Shown here: positions 42,850-58,408 of the stretch, piece after piece
Layout of the letters: each line of letters starts with the position of its first letter
How positions within the stretch are numbered: the first letter of the stretch is position 1
DNA from: Tricholomella constricta
Taxonomy: Eukaryota > Basidiomycota > Agaricomycetes > Agaricales > Lyophyllaceae
Direction: 5' to 3'
Assembly: GCA_013368375.1 (NCBI GenBank)
Contig: JAACJP010000002.1
Coordinates: 2,170,001-2,234,000, forward strand
DNA length: 64,000 nucleotides
Notes under the pieces: model-generated
What the model saw: the letters and a program-made list of their open reading frames with translations, nothing else
The model's database searches: none
What the model was told of the DNA's origin: nothing
Made by a program: the position numbers and the translations under genes

Positions 42850-43190
42850 GGCTGCTTTTCCCTCACCAGTCCAGGCCTTTTTCAATTCGCAGCCGACCAA
42901 GCGCGGTGTATCCGTGTTTCTGCTCAAACAGGTTATCCATGACTGGTCAGACGAATACTGTGTCAAGTTCCTCACTCAACTCCGCGCCGCCGCCCAACCG
43001 AACACAAAGCTTATTATCTCGACAGCATCGTCCCCTTCGCCTGCCGCGACCCAAGTGGGGGCTAATAACCGAAGTATCCCAGGCGCAGTCCCTCGTGAGG
43101 CCCCCCGCACCACTGTTGCTGGCGAATTACGGTGCCGTCGATGAGATGGCATACAATGCTGACATTGCCGTTCATTAAATTGTTATTTCT
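42850..43190 (+). pseudogene. O-methyltransferase exon fragment
   Basis: A second copy of the HDWSDEYC exon, in tandem after the main gene (SVFLLKQVIHDWSDEYCVKF). One base is missing near 43,018 (ATTATCTCG for ATTATCGTCG), which shifts the frame. Only this exon is present. Confidence 0.8.
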
Positions 43191-43374
43191 ACACGTCATG
43201 AAAGGGACGCTTTTACACAGATGAATGTTCCTGTTCTTCATGTACGGAAGCCAGCTTAGAGATAAAAGTCCAGACAGCAGGCAACAGTCACTGGAGCGTG
43301 GGGATATGGAAGGACATCTGAGGACGGAGGAGAACGAAAAGAAGAGGCAGCGGGCCAGTTGACCACACCACACA

Positions 43375-43475
43375 ACACTGATGGTGAAGTGGTTATCATG
43401 CTTGCCTTCCATTTGATTCAAAGTGCCAAAGTGCAAATGCAGCAAGCGGCAGGGGTTCGATTCCCCTTCAGTGTA
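43375..43475 (+). tRNA. tRNA-Gly(TCC) with 29-nt intron
   Basis: The mature sequence is identical to that at 13,004. The intron is of similar length but different sequence. It is next to the intact SRPK gene, 3' side. Confidence 0.88.
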
Positions 43476-44841
43476 ATGTTTATTTTATTGGCAGCGAATT
43501 CTTTTTCGTGGCTTTCTCATCCTTCACACCAGAAGCAGAAGCATCAGCCCAAACCCAAGTATCCTGAAATTCAGCTCTTCAGCTCTTCAGATCTTCAGAT
43601 CCCAAACCCACGCCTCGATCCAGTAAGTACTGTAACCAGCACTCAACTCTGAATCCGTCTCTCATCATACACACACGACCGTGACACTGAAACCAGAATC
43701 GAAAAAGGAACAGAGAAGGATATTGTCATCGCATATGCATCGCACTGCGTTCTAAAAAACATACATACAGTAACAGTAACAGTAACAGTAACAGTAACAC
43801 ACAGAACACTATCAGCCATCAACTATCAGCCATCAGCCAAAGGGGGTGGAAGTGGGGGGGCGGGGGGGCGGGGGCGTACAAGTACGGGCAAGGATAAGCG
43901 ATGAGCGAAGTCGTTTGGAGGGCGATGTACGGATGTAACAATGTACACCAAAATACGGGGTAAAAAAGTATGCAATGCAAGTATGCTACGTCTGGGGGGA
44001 TCTGGGGGGGTCTGGGGATTGGGCTTCGTTGGTTCGTATGCGGAAAGATTCGGGTTCGGTTTCAGATTCGGATTCATGGGAGTCGAGGTCGAGTCGTTGG
44101 TCCACTAGGGACTGGGGACTGGGGACTGGGGACTGGGATGCTGATTCGCGGCAAGGAGAAAAGTATGGGAGTGCGAGAAGGATTATTATGCTGGCGCGAG
44201 ACGGGAGAAGGGGGGTATGATCGTATGGTCATGGGGTCGTATCTCGTATTTCGTAAGATGCAGCGGTGGCAGGTAGCAAGGGGGGGCACAGAGGCACGGG
44301 GCAGGGGACACGGAGCAAGGAGCAGGAAGCAATGAGCAATGAGCAATGAACAAGAGGGGGGGTCAGTGCGACGCGTTTATCTGGTTTGGTGATTACTGTT
44401 GATCGTTTGGCAGTTCTGGAATCTGAAATGAGGGGCAGGCAGGGACGGGTATGGGGGGGAGGGAAATTCAGTAGAGACTGGGACGCGTCATGCGGATGGA
44501 CAGGGGCGCGGACGGGGGGGGAGTATGATAAGGCGAACTTTCGATTCATTTCTTTGATGATCGAGTGAGAGTAGACTTGTATGGGGAAGGGGAGGCGAAG
44601 CTGGAGTCGTGGCGCAGGCTCGGAATCGGAATCGGAGTCGAGGCGATGTAGACGTATGCGGGAAGGAGGACTTCTATGCAGAGGCGGGAGGGCTAAGAGC
44701 GCGGGCGAAATCGCAAGAAAAGAAAGAAGAAAGGAAGAAAAACAGGACAGAGAGAAAAGGATCCCAAACGAAACGAGGAAACAAAGAAGAAGCGAAAAAG
44801 AATTAGAACAAAACGAAAAAAAAGCCCAAAGTACCCTTGAC
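43476..44841. repeat. SRPK downstream flank, core copy
   Basis: Homologous to 13,104-14,412 and 59,311-60,401. It has an ACAGTA microsatellite (about 43,768-43,798, longer than in the arms), a G-rich block (about 43,841-43,875) and a GGGGACT tandem repeat (about 44,107-44,138). No gene is seen. Confidence 0.7.
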
Positions 44842-48267
<3,426 letters not shown>

Positions 48268-49726
48268 TCAGACTGGCGTCGCCTCGATGGAATGGAGGTA
48301 GGAACCGCTCTTCTGACGCCTGACCATCACGCACTGAGAGGGATCTCATCAATATGACGAATATTACGCTTCTGCGAATTGAAAAAGAGGAACATCTGTG
48401 TAAAAACGTCCTTTCATCAGTCCGAAGTATGACGTGAAGAAATAACAATTTAACGAACGGCAATGTCAACATTGTATGCCATCTCATTGGCGGCACCGTA
48501 GTTCGCCAGCAATGGAGGAGGGACTGCGCCTGGGATCCCGCGGTCATCATCCCCACTTGGGTCACGGCAGGCGAAGGGAACGATGCTGGACGATGCTGTC
48601 GACGATAATAAGCTTTGTGTTCTGTTGGGCGGCGGCACGGAGCTGAGTGAGGAACTTGACACAATATTCGTCGGACCAGTCATGAGTAACCCGTTTGAGC
48701 AGAAACACGGATACACCGCGCTTGGCCGGCTGCGGATTGAAAAGTCCTGGACTGGTGAGGGAAAAGCATACCTAACTCGAGATACAATACATCCAAATCT
48801 GAAATGCAACGACGAAACGCACCTTCAAGCGTGACTTTACGATTGGGCATAGTGGTCGCCCATAACTGTTTGGGTAGTGACCTTAGAATTCATCGAGGCT
48901 GAATTAATCGTAGTCAGCGTCCGGAAATGTATTGTCCATTACAAGGAACGTACTGATGAGAAGCCAATGTAGCGAGTCCAGGAGTATTCTCATGCTTCGT
49001 TTCAGGGCTAATATACAGAGTTAAGGGACCCGGTGGTGCATGGATGGGCCTCGCTGTACTCACTGATCAATAATCTCTTTGCTATGTTTCAGTGTGCCCA
49101 TCATGCTCGAGATTCAAATGTTAGCAAAGACATCGGGTTCGACTTCGCGTAGATGTGGTGAGTGGCGAGGTACCGTATGAAGCGACCTGGAAGTCAAAGG
49201 GAAGAAATGAATAACAAAAAATCGTACATCGCATAGCACACGGCTGAATTACGTAGCTTGCGGGGATCCTGCTTATTCTTGCAAGCGATGTCGTTGACGT
49301 GGAGGCCCTACCATACCGGCGCGGCGTAAGCAAGAGGTCAAAGGCAGCATGTAGAGAAAAAAAGGACACACCCCTGGTCCTGCTTCGCGTACTAGGATCT
49401 CAGCGACATGATTACATAGACTCAAGGCAAACACGCAGTGCCGCCGATTTACAATGCTAAACAGTTAGCCAAATGACTCATGACATCAGGTAGACCAAAG
49501 TTAGATGGAACGGTAGACCAGCGACGACATGATATACAACGCCAGGGCGACGGCACATATGATGCTTGCAGCTTCGGCCGCGATGGGGTTGGCGCGAAAG
49601 GTCTCAGAGGCAGGCGTGAACGGTGCGCGTAGATCAGGGATGGGACATCCTGAAGCGTTGCAAGCCGTCTCGAGCTTGTTGACGGATGAGGAGGTTTAGA
49701 AGGTTGCGGATTGGGGAAGAGGTCAT
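48268..49726 (-). pseudogene. O-methyltransferase copy, internally deleted
   Basis: Mirror copy of the gene at 40,552. It starts at ATG 49,724-49,726 and ends at TGA 48,268-48,270. A 5-bp loss in the first exon (CTCATCCGTC for CTCACAGACTCCGTC) and a deletion of about 30 bp shortly after break the frame. The exon with the SAM-binding GGG motif is missing between about 48,900 and 48,950, while the catalytic HDWSDEYC-type exon remains (about 48,600-48,770). Confidence 0.82.
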
Positions 49727-50613
49727 AATTGGTGACAATTGTGAAGATGAAAAAGTAGTTTTGGGGAGCCGGGGAATGAAATCTCTCTCGATGGGATGAA
49801 GGGTTTATATACTTACCCGGATTTTTGGGCTGCACACCAAACCAATAAACAAGAATTGCGATGAGTATCGGAATCACTACTACATCGAACCCAGATGGAT
49901 GTTTTGGAAGATGTTCGAGTTTTTGACAGAGGAAACCTGATACATCATGAAGTACCTTTCACAGACATCGGACGATGTGAGAAACACGCTGATAAGACTT
50001 GTCAGAAAAGACATAAAGCGCGAGGCAGTGCCACCACATAGGCCGAACACGCACTGCTTCAAGTTCACGATACTGCTGTGAGGATGTCCAGAGGAATTGG
50101 CTCAACTGTACTCACCTTCAAATCCCATGGAAGGCCACAGTGATAGTATAGGAAGTAAGGAAGTAACTGATTTGGAAGCGTAGTAAGCAAATTTAAATGC
50201 AGAATCCAACCCACATAAATTTTGCAGCACACTGCCAACAGCTCTTGACTGCTGAACACTGCGCTCCCAATACGTCCTTGGGTTCAGGAGTCACAGATTT
50301 CGTATGAGCTGCTCGAATCTGCTCAAAAGTGGACGTTGATCATCAGCGTTGACATTTAGTAGATGGCGGCGCTTGAACTAAATTCGGCGCCGATCACTTT
50401 TTGTACCTACTAGGCCTGTTCCGCAATTTTGTACCTGTTCCGCAACGCTTATCATCAACCTGTCGGAGGCTGGCGATGGCTACACGCGTAAACGGGCTCC
50501 ATGTGTGTGCCCTCCACATAACAGCGACGCATGATGGGCAAGAGCATCAAGTGAAACCTGTATTGTCTTCTAAAAGAGCCTTGACCATCAGGGCATGCGG
50601 TTCTGCTTCATTG

Positions 50614-50644
50614 AAAAAACACTGCGAAGTTCCCAGTGTTTTTT
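50614..50644. repeat. 11-bp perfect inverted repeat
   Basis: AAAAAACACTG (50,614-50,624) and CAGTGTTTTTT (50,634-50,644), with a 9-nt loop. In RNA on the plus strand it would be a hairpin ending in U6. Confidence 0.8.
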
Positions 50645-50762
50645 GATCATCTTACAGGACACAAGGCGAAGGATCAATCCAGGGATTGTCCTCGCTTTGC
50701 ATTGTGAGCACAGGTATCCCTCCCTGCTTTAGAAATCCTGACAATCCTTCACATGGACAGAG

Positions 50763-50803
50763 TGGTTGGTGTTGGTTGGTGTTGGTTGGTGTTGGTTGGT
50801 GTT
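50763..50803. repeat. 10-bp G/T tandem repeat
   Basis: GTTGGTTGGT three times exactly (50,771-50,800) with partial units at both ends. The GG pairs are spaced so that a two-layer G-quadruplex could form. Confidence 0.9.
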
Positions 50804-52569
50804 CTTTGGTTTTGTTGCTCCTCAACTTCTCTAGATCTGAATATGCAGATATTCTGGCTGTGCGGATAGAACGACTAGATCATCTTCCTCGAGTATTGAA
50901 CACTCTCGACTGTTCGCGCTCCCGTCTGTTCTTGAAATTTCGCAACTGGGATAACATAGGTAAATTTGGGTGGGAGACCTGGAAGTATCTGTGGAGCGGG
51001 CGTGGACAATATTCCCTCTACTTTTTGCTGTTAACTCGGTCGGTCCTTTCTATACTATGTTGTGCTTCTTGGCTTAACCTGCGGATGCTACGCACCAAAA
51101 ACCCTAACGTATTTGCAGCAGGTGGTATCATTCAACAACGGTCAAAGGCGCCACCATTTTGATGACACTGCACTTGAAGATTGAGCGAACAGAAGCAGCA
51201 ATTGCGCATCAGTAAATTTGCACGATTGCGGTAATCAATAGTATATAGAATATCCGAGCTGAAATTTGATGTAAGAGGAATAATCTGCTATAATATTTCA
51301 CCAACTATTGTAAGTCCGGATATGGCCATAAAGGTCTACCTCTTTTTTCACAACTGGAGGCCGTTTCGGCATAATATTATATTGTATCGAGAATTTGTAA
51401 AATTATGGGTGCTAGTCCGATGCTTTGTCATTTCGAGAAACAGTACCAATCACATTATCCAGATACATAGGGGGGCAACCAAATTATATTGACAGAAAAT
51501 CTAGCTACGGTATTGATGGCGGGCAGTTGCACAGCTCAGGTCACGGGCACATCACACACGGAGCTTGTTGACCCATGCACAAGAGGCTGCCGTGTCGCGC
51601 GCGCGGGACAAACCTGTCTGTGGGGTGTGTCAGTATAGGTGCACATGTGGACAGGTGTTTGGCGACGTACTTGTCATCCAAGCAGAGAATGGGCAAACAG
51701 AAATACATCGAATTCTCGTTAACATTTGTGCTCAAAAAGGTCCTTTGTGCCAATAAACTTGGTGCCCACAACTGGGACAATCACGGTTACATATGTGATC
51801 ACAAAGAAGCCCAACTGCAACATTGAGCAGGAGCAGACGAGAGAGACATGGGTGGGTGGAGCAGGGAGATGCCAACAAAAAATGAAAGCGAGAAATTGCG
51901 GTTGTCAAGGCGGGATTTTCCGGAGCTGAGGTTCAAATGAGTTTTGCTCAACCTCGCCCACGCCCACCCGCGCTCAGTGAAATTTTGCAAAGGATGAGCT
52001 TCGAAAATGAAGGTCATGCAGGACCAAGGTATGCGGGCAACCACAGTAGGAAACTTTGCACAGAATATAATTATTGCCTGAAAGGCAAACCTGTTAGCAT
52101 TCTGATGAAACATTCCACCCAAGCATAATGTTCAATAAGAATTCCCATGTCTTTCAACTCCTTATGATCCTTTACAATTATTCTAACCTCACGATAATGC
52201 GTTCAAATTACTTAATAACATGACCAAACATGTACAATTGGATCAACGCTTTACCCAAACTTTCCAAATTTACTGATCAGTGAGACAGAAATTACTCCAC
52301 TTCATACGCATCTTGACAAAGGGCCCTCTGCTCATTTCGAACTATCATCAGGTCCCTGCTTGTTCATGAGTGTCGCACTGCGTAGAGCGAAACGTGTGCC
52401 ACTCGATGCAGGATCATCTGATGATCACTTTCGTGCATCGCACGACGGACATTCAGGGTGATCTAGGATCTCATGATGACCACGCGTAGAGAATAGAGAA
52501 CACACTAGAGGCCATAAAACAGACATCCTTGTCGAGCGCATCATCTTCAACCATTACATGCGATTGAAA

Positions 52570-53743
52570 ATGGTTGAGCATTCCGAACAGTTTACTCATT
52601 CCATCGTGTCCTTGATTCAAGACTTGTAATGTCTTTTTTTCGAGTCGACTGTTCCTTACAACTCACGCCTATTTTAGATTTGCGTTGAAGGTACGGCCCA
52701 GGCCCACTTGACTTCAGAGGTTCGACCAATTGTCTTTCAGCTTTACTGGGTAGCGGTGTCATCCTTGTGGCTCTACGACTATGCTTTGACTCTAGACGAC
52801 GAGGTACGTCACTGGCGCGAAGATAGGCTACTTTGAGTTGATGACATCTTTAGATTGAATATGCCTTGTCGCTGGAGTCATCGTCCTGTGGCAGTGGGCA
52901 CTTGTCCTGTATGTAATAGTTCAAACCTCGAAAGGGACCACCCACCTTGCTTTTCTCTTAGTCGCACCGGTTCTAGCAGCCCTTCCAACCACAGGTCCCT
53001 ACTATCACGGTAAGGACAGGAATTCTCAAACGATTGAAAATGTGCTGACTTTGGGTCACAAACAGTTTGTATTTTTATGGTACCTCCAGCATTGCATGGG
53101 TCTTTGAACTGCTCCACGCGTCAGTTGACATACTTAACTTCCTAAGGTTCCGGCCGAAGCGTTTCTATGTCTCTGTCTTGGTTTTGACTACCTTGCATTC
53201 GTCGGAATTATTTTTGGAATCGCGCTAAGAAGAACAGAAATGAACACCCAATGCCTGGCCCATGTGGCGACGATCATACGGCGTGATGGTGTCCTCTACT
53301 TCTTTGTTCTCTTCTCCTCAAAGCTTCTATTTCTTCTGATGCAACTTCATGCGCGGGTAAGAACTCCACGCTATGTTATTGTGTTCAATTTCTTCACACT
53401 TTTCAGCCCGGGTTGAAATTGATACACAATCAGTAAGTGGTTTATCATCCCGAGTGCCTTATCGATTCTCAACTCATTGATCAACCAGGCCGGCGATGGT
53501 GTACGCATTCCAATAGCCTGGCTTCAACTGCTGACTGACACACGCGATAGGATATCGGCCATCATGGTCAACCGAATCACATTAAACCTCAAACGAGAAA
53601 GTCACAAGCAGTTGGTTTTAACGCGGGGCACAAAAACATTCCTACCCGTCAGCGCTCTCCACAGCAAGGGCAAGTCGTTTCATGGCATCGAATTGGAAGC
53701 CGAGGACTTTTCGCGAAGCCGAAGGGACTCCTCAGAGTCATGA
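52570..53743 (+). pseudogene. DUF6533-type membrane protein, internally deleted copy
   Basis: Paralogue of the gene at 3952. The first exon (MVEHSEQFTHSIVSLIQDL), the 13-nt second exon (ATTTGCGTTGAAG) and LYWVAVSSLWLYDYALTLDDE are kept. About 500 bp is then missing: the fourth exon starts (IEYAL) and runs straight into a block matching GAILLSQWGIVLY of the other copy, so helices 2 and 3 are lost. Later exons remain (DYLAFVGIIFGIAL, RRDGVLYFFVLFSSK, RISAIMVNRITLNLKR). A stop appears in the sequence after PAMVYAF. Confidence 0.72.
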
Positions 53744-54570
53744 GTCAGTACATGTCATGGAGCTGCTCGTCAATCCTTCAACTGACTACTTTTCCCAGAC
53801 GAGACGAAGTCGGAATTATTGAAATACACTGAAGGCGCCTTGAGAATTCGCCGTGTTCCTGTTTGTGATACTTTTGGAAATCCACGATGACATGCAATAC
53901 ACGATCTGCTCATGAGTGATCAGTGCCATAGACGTCCGCTTCTCACGGAGCTACGGAACATGAGCGATCCGTGATGTTACCCATTTTAATACATGATCTT
54001 CTTTCTGACGCTGAAGATCGGAAGGACGGCTGGAAAGGAACCTGCGTGGGGAACGGGGATCCTCAGGTGCATACGCCAAGAATCAACCTATCAATGATAA
54101 AACACTGCGTAATTTATATCTGCAGAGTGCGGCAAGGATTTTTTCAGGGAGTTGATTTTGCGGCTTTTCAGGTCCGAACCGTTCCCCGTATCAGCTACTG
54201 ACATAACGAACTGACACAAGATAATACGTCGTAGATGTGGTGTATTTGTAGCTTAGGCCTTAGTACTTGACTCCTCGGACATTGTTGAGCCCAAAGCTGG
54301 CTCGGAAAATGTGACGTGACGACGAAAATAGAAGGAACAAATTCGAGCTCGATGCAGCACTCCCGAGATCTAGAGAAGTAGGGAGATATGATAGAGATAT
54401 TCTTAGTGCCTTCCGTTTCACAGATGAGCAAAAATAACTGGTGTGGAATGTGAATGGATTTATTGAGAATTTGCATCGAAAAACAATCATGGGTTTCAAG
54501 AAAGTATGAAATATACATCGAACAGAAGATATGTGTCTGAAAAGGAATAGAATAAAGACTGGTCATCTCA
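53744..54570. other. Intergenic, no gene recognised
   Basis: Between the DUF6533 pseudogene and the 3' end of laccase 2. Short frames only. Confidence 0.45.
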
Positions 54571-56816
54571 CTAGTCGGCATTAGGAACGATGGTGACACT
54601 TGTTGCGGAGGGTGGCAGGGCGTCAAAGGTTGGGCAGAGCTCTCTCCAATCAGCTACATTGATACACATCAAGCACAAAAATGAGCTTAAAGACGAGGAA
54701 GGCTAACCTGGCGGTTGGACGGCCGCAACCGTGTGCTCAAGATCCTCTGCAAAGACAATTGCTAGACCACTGATAGAAAGTATTAGTGGTACTGCATGAT
54801 AACGTGAAAGGTATGATAACGCACAGTTCACGATGAAGATCGATGTGACTGCAGGACGGAATCCCGATGAGCAGAATAATGTGTGTTTAGAAAGTACTGA
54901 CCAATGTAGAAGCCAAGGACCGGGATTGTCAGTCACAAATCGAATAGTGACGTTACTTCCTAGGTCTCCGGTGCTGACGACATCTCTCCTCACAGGGTTT
55001 TTGTAATTTGGTTTGGCATTTGCGCCTGCACTTTTGACAATGGAGAAAGCGTGCTGGAGTAGGAGTAATTCAGTAACCGTGGGTAGGGTATTGAACAGGT
55101 GACACTCACTCCATGCAGGTGGAAAGGGTGCTGACTCAATTGTGAGAAACCATTGGATATGGTTGTGAGCGAAGGCTTACCGGTGCTCCGGGAGCGCCCC
55201 CTGGAATGGTCACCTCGATGACCTTGTTCCGTGGCAAGGTATATATAGAGCCTGCCGGCATGAGCTCCTGTGCAGTCTTGGCCCCCGAGAGGATCTGAAG
55301 CAGCACAGGGACTGCAGGAGAAACGTACGACACATTGTTGATCAAGAACCGCACCGGCACAAAGGAAATGTCGAGATTGATGTTCACGTCAGCACCCCCA
55401 GGATACGGAGCGCCGGGAGCGCGTGCATCAATCAATAGAGGACGGAGCTCGGACTCCTCAAGAAGCTTGCCATAGTGCTTCTCTGACGAATTCGGCTCGA
55501 CCTCTTTCGCACCTTTGTACCGGAGAATGGCGGAGTTGATGCCACCATTGAAATTCAATGGAAGGTCGCCCGCTCCTGCGCTAGGCAACGCACGGATCCG
55601 ATAGTTATCGACTCTTTGGTTGGCAAATAAGACGAAAGAGTAACGTTGGCCTATCGCCGCGGCAATGAGAGCTACGCATGACTCTTACAGGAGAAGGGAC
55701 GCACCAGGAAATATTTGGATTTTGTCGGCATAGTAGGGTCTGATATTCTGACTGTCAACCTCAATCACGAGGAGCGAATGGTTATCGATGGAAAACATAA
55801 AGTTCGACTCGCATGCAATCGAGATAAGTCGCACTCGATAGCGTTTGAACCTCTTCACATTAACCACCGAAAGAGGTACAGCTGGTCCATCGTTCGCTCG
55901 ACCTTTGCCATTGATCAAGGTCGTGTGGGAAACAGGAACGCCCAGGATAGACGGTGAAGGGGTGTGCCACCTAGCAGGAGTTGAAAAAATGTTGATATGG
56001 AATATCTGATCACATACCATTCTGTGACGGTTATAATCGTATTTTCATCGTCGACTGGCATAATAAGATGTCAACGACAGCCATAAAGGCATAGGTTGGG
56101 GCTGACCATCATACAAATGTCTATGCGGATCATGATCGTCATAAACAACGAAAGGACCTCTGAGGCCATCGCAGTACTGCGTCGCTGATTTCAAGGTTTG
56201 TGTCAGGAGCGCACAAACAGACGGCATTTCCAGGACGACATACAAAAATGAGAGTGATACCAAAAGGTCCCGGCCTGATCTTTGACTTCGAACTCATACA
56301 AGAACGAGTTCTGAGGAGATATAGGGCACTGGTTGACACCGGCAGACCCATCTTCATAGTTGGTACCCTTCTGGAAAAACCCGTGCCAATGCTGAACGAT
56401 GTATGAATGACTAAGCGTCTTGTCAAAGGTGGCCCATCAGACTCACGATACTCGTACCCCTCTGCATCGTGGGGTCTGTCAATGCGTTTTCGACATTCAA
56501 GCGAAAAGTCGATCCCTTCAAAGAAATTTATATGAGTGGCAATTCCATTTAGCTTGTTACGCACCTTCTTTCCCGTGATCAAAGGGCCGGGGTGTTGACC
56601 GTTCACCAAAACAGCCCTGGACAATCGTATGAGTTAAGAAGTCGTGTCAATGAAAAAATTAACTTACGAACGATTGAAGCCGTCAGGTGCAATGATACCA
56701 TTGGCAACTCTCAGAAGCGTCGGGGATACATTCATATGGTGACCATGAGCAAGAGCAAGAGACGCGCCAGCCACAAGCGGCACATAGAGGCCAATGAGGA
56801 TGGAGAAGGAGGGCAT
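54571..56816 (-). CDS. Laccase (multicopper oxidase) 2
   Basis: Inverted paralogue of laccase 1, with the same intron positions. It starts at ATG 56,814-56,816 with a signal peptide ([12 protein letters not shown]) and ends ...IVPNAD at TAG 54,571-54,573. The copper segments are HWHGFFQKG, the HSH exon, HPFHLHG and an [14 protein letters not shown] last site. Compared with copy 1 the last site has Leu for Phe and Arg for Leu, and a loop changes from YADGPVG to YEDGSAG. No broken exon was noticed. The substitutions around the copper sites suggest that activity or substrate range could differ. Confidence 0.86.
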
Positions 56817-56854
56817 GACAGATGGTCTGACACGATAAGTCTGAGCCTAGCTCA

Positions 56855-56861
56855 TTAAATA
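56855..56861 (-). promoter_or_regulatory. TATA-like box of laccase 2
   Basis: TATTTAA on the minus strand, 38 bp before the ATG, at the same place as in front of laccase 1. Confidence 0.5.
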
Positions 56862-56951
56862 GTCCAAGCTGCCTCGAAACGTCGTGTCAGTTGTACGTAG
56901 TTGTCGGAACAGGCTGCAAGCCTTGTGAAATTCTGGACATCGGAGGCGACA

Positions 56952-57314
56952 CAGTCTGTGTGAAAATCATTGTCGGCGTGCACTGAAATACAGAAGAGAT
57001 CAGGGGAAATCAACTTGCTGGACCACAGCCTTCTGCGAGGATGTGTCTCACCTCAGCCTGATGTCTTCGGATGGATGGGATTGATAACATAGAATCCAAA
57101 CACTGGTCATGGATGTGCACGAGAAGGTGAATGTCAGTCTGTGTGAAAACCATTGTCGGCGTGCGCTGAAATACAGACGAGATCAGGGGAAATCAACTTG
57201 CTGGACCACAGCCTTCTGCGAGGTGTTTCACCTCAGCCTGATGTCTTCGGATGGATGGGATTGAATACATAGAATTCAAACACTGGTCATGGATGTGCAC
57301 GAGAAGGTGAATGT
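56952..57314. repeat. Tandem duplication (about 180 bp) in laccase 2 upstream region
   Basis: Unit 1 is 56,952-57,134 and unit 2 is 57,135 to about 57,314. Both begin CAGTCTGTGTGAAAA and end GCACGAGAAGGTGAATGT, with few differences. The laccase 1 upstream region has one unit. Confidence 0.88.
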
Positions 57315-57899
57315 GAGAGTAATCCCTTGTCGTACTTACTTATAATCGCTCTCATAAGAAGTACGGCAACTTATGTTTTTGCCGCTCATCATGCTGACTG
57401 ATGTCCGTTTTTACCAACTCCTGGTACACGCCCAGATGCAGCTGCAGTCATCGTTCATAGGCTTCTGTTAGTGAGAATTCTAGCACCGAGATAGAACCTG
57501 AGTGAGGCGAAAGCCCGAACTTCTGATACTCGGAAGCAAACCCAGGTGTGGACCTCCAATTTTAGGATGACCGTGAAGTCGTTAGAGCTCGTCAAGGCAA
57601 TTAGCGGTCATTAGGATGAATCCAGGAGCGGTATAGTTCTACGAAAGTAGGATAAGGACTTTCGGAGTCTCCTGACAAACCGTATCATCTGAGCCTGACC
57701 CAGTCATTTGTGCAGCGAGTTGTCCAGCTGATGTGAAATTTGACCCCCCAGTTGCAGCCTCAGGAGCAGGCTACTGAAGATGAGGCAGTGGATACATTGC
57801 CTTAGAATTCGAAACCACAGAGTGAGGGCCGCGAGAATCCATGCACAAGAATTTAAGAAAAAGAGTGCGACAGATGGACGAAATTCCGGCGAGTCAGGT
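57315..57899. other. Laccase 2 far-upstream region
   Basis: Mirrors about 35,880-36,400. No gene is seen. Confidence 0.5.
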
Positions 57900-58240
57900 A
57901 GTGGGGCAGTTTTGTGCAGCAGCTCCCCTCACCGACATTGACAGACGAAGGCGGACAGAGAGCAAAACGAGAAAGCGCACAAGCAGACACGAAAGAGACG
58001 ACGACACTCACCGCACACGCAACACTCCAAATATCCGCACTGGGTCCCCATTTGGCGCTGAGTATGACCTCGGGGAAGCGGTACTGCCGCGTCTGGATAT
58101 CGTCCGCGAAGTGGCGTTCTCGTCCAGGTCGCTGTGGTGGACATTGAGGTTAGCCCCGGAGCTCCCCCGCGCAAAGCGCTGACTCACCGTTTCCCGCGAT
58201 GCGTTTGGCAGCAGCGCTCTCCATCTCAACTCCATCTCCC
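57900..58240 (-). pseudogene. SRPK exon 3 fragment, inverted, arm copy C
   Basis: Exon 3 and the start of intron 3 of the kinase on the minus strand, opposite to its own exons 4-5 at 58,409. The end of exon 2 survives as ESAAAKRIAGN: relative to the intact gene the codons for TVKIADL are gone, so the DLG motif is lost. Confidence 0.75.
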
Positions 58241-58408
58241 CTTCCTCTCTGTGCTCTGCGGGACTTTGCTTGCCTCAACATATGTGGTGCACAGATGCTG
58301 AATGCCGACGGTCTCGCTTGCCGTCTCCTCCTTAATACCTCCTCCCCGTGCACTGGCTATGCATCCGCGCGAATCCTTTCCTAACATGGCTCTGCGAACA
58401 CGTAACAG

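Larger units (their letters stand above)
49727..52569. other. Long stretch without a recognised gene
   Basis: Up to about 50,400 it mirrors 39,780-40,550. From there on it is unique in the window. The frame at 50,686-51,162 (158 codons) covers a tandem repeat and resembles nothing I know. Between 51,541 and 51,830 both strands have short frames with Cys- and Thr-rich sequence; exons of an unknown gene are possible but not supported. Confidence 0.45.

Noticed and set aside
50686..51162. 158-codon protein with Trp/Val repeats
   Set aside because: The start covers a G/T tandem repeat and the remainder matches no family; no introns or partner exons support it.
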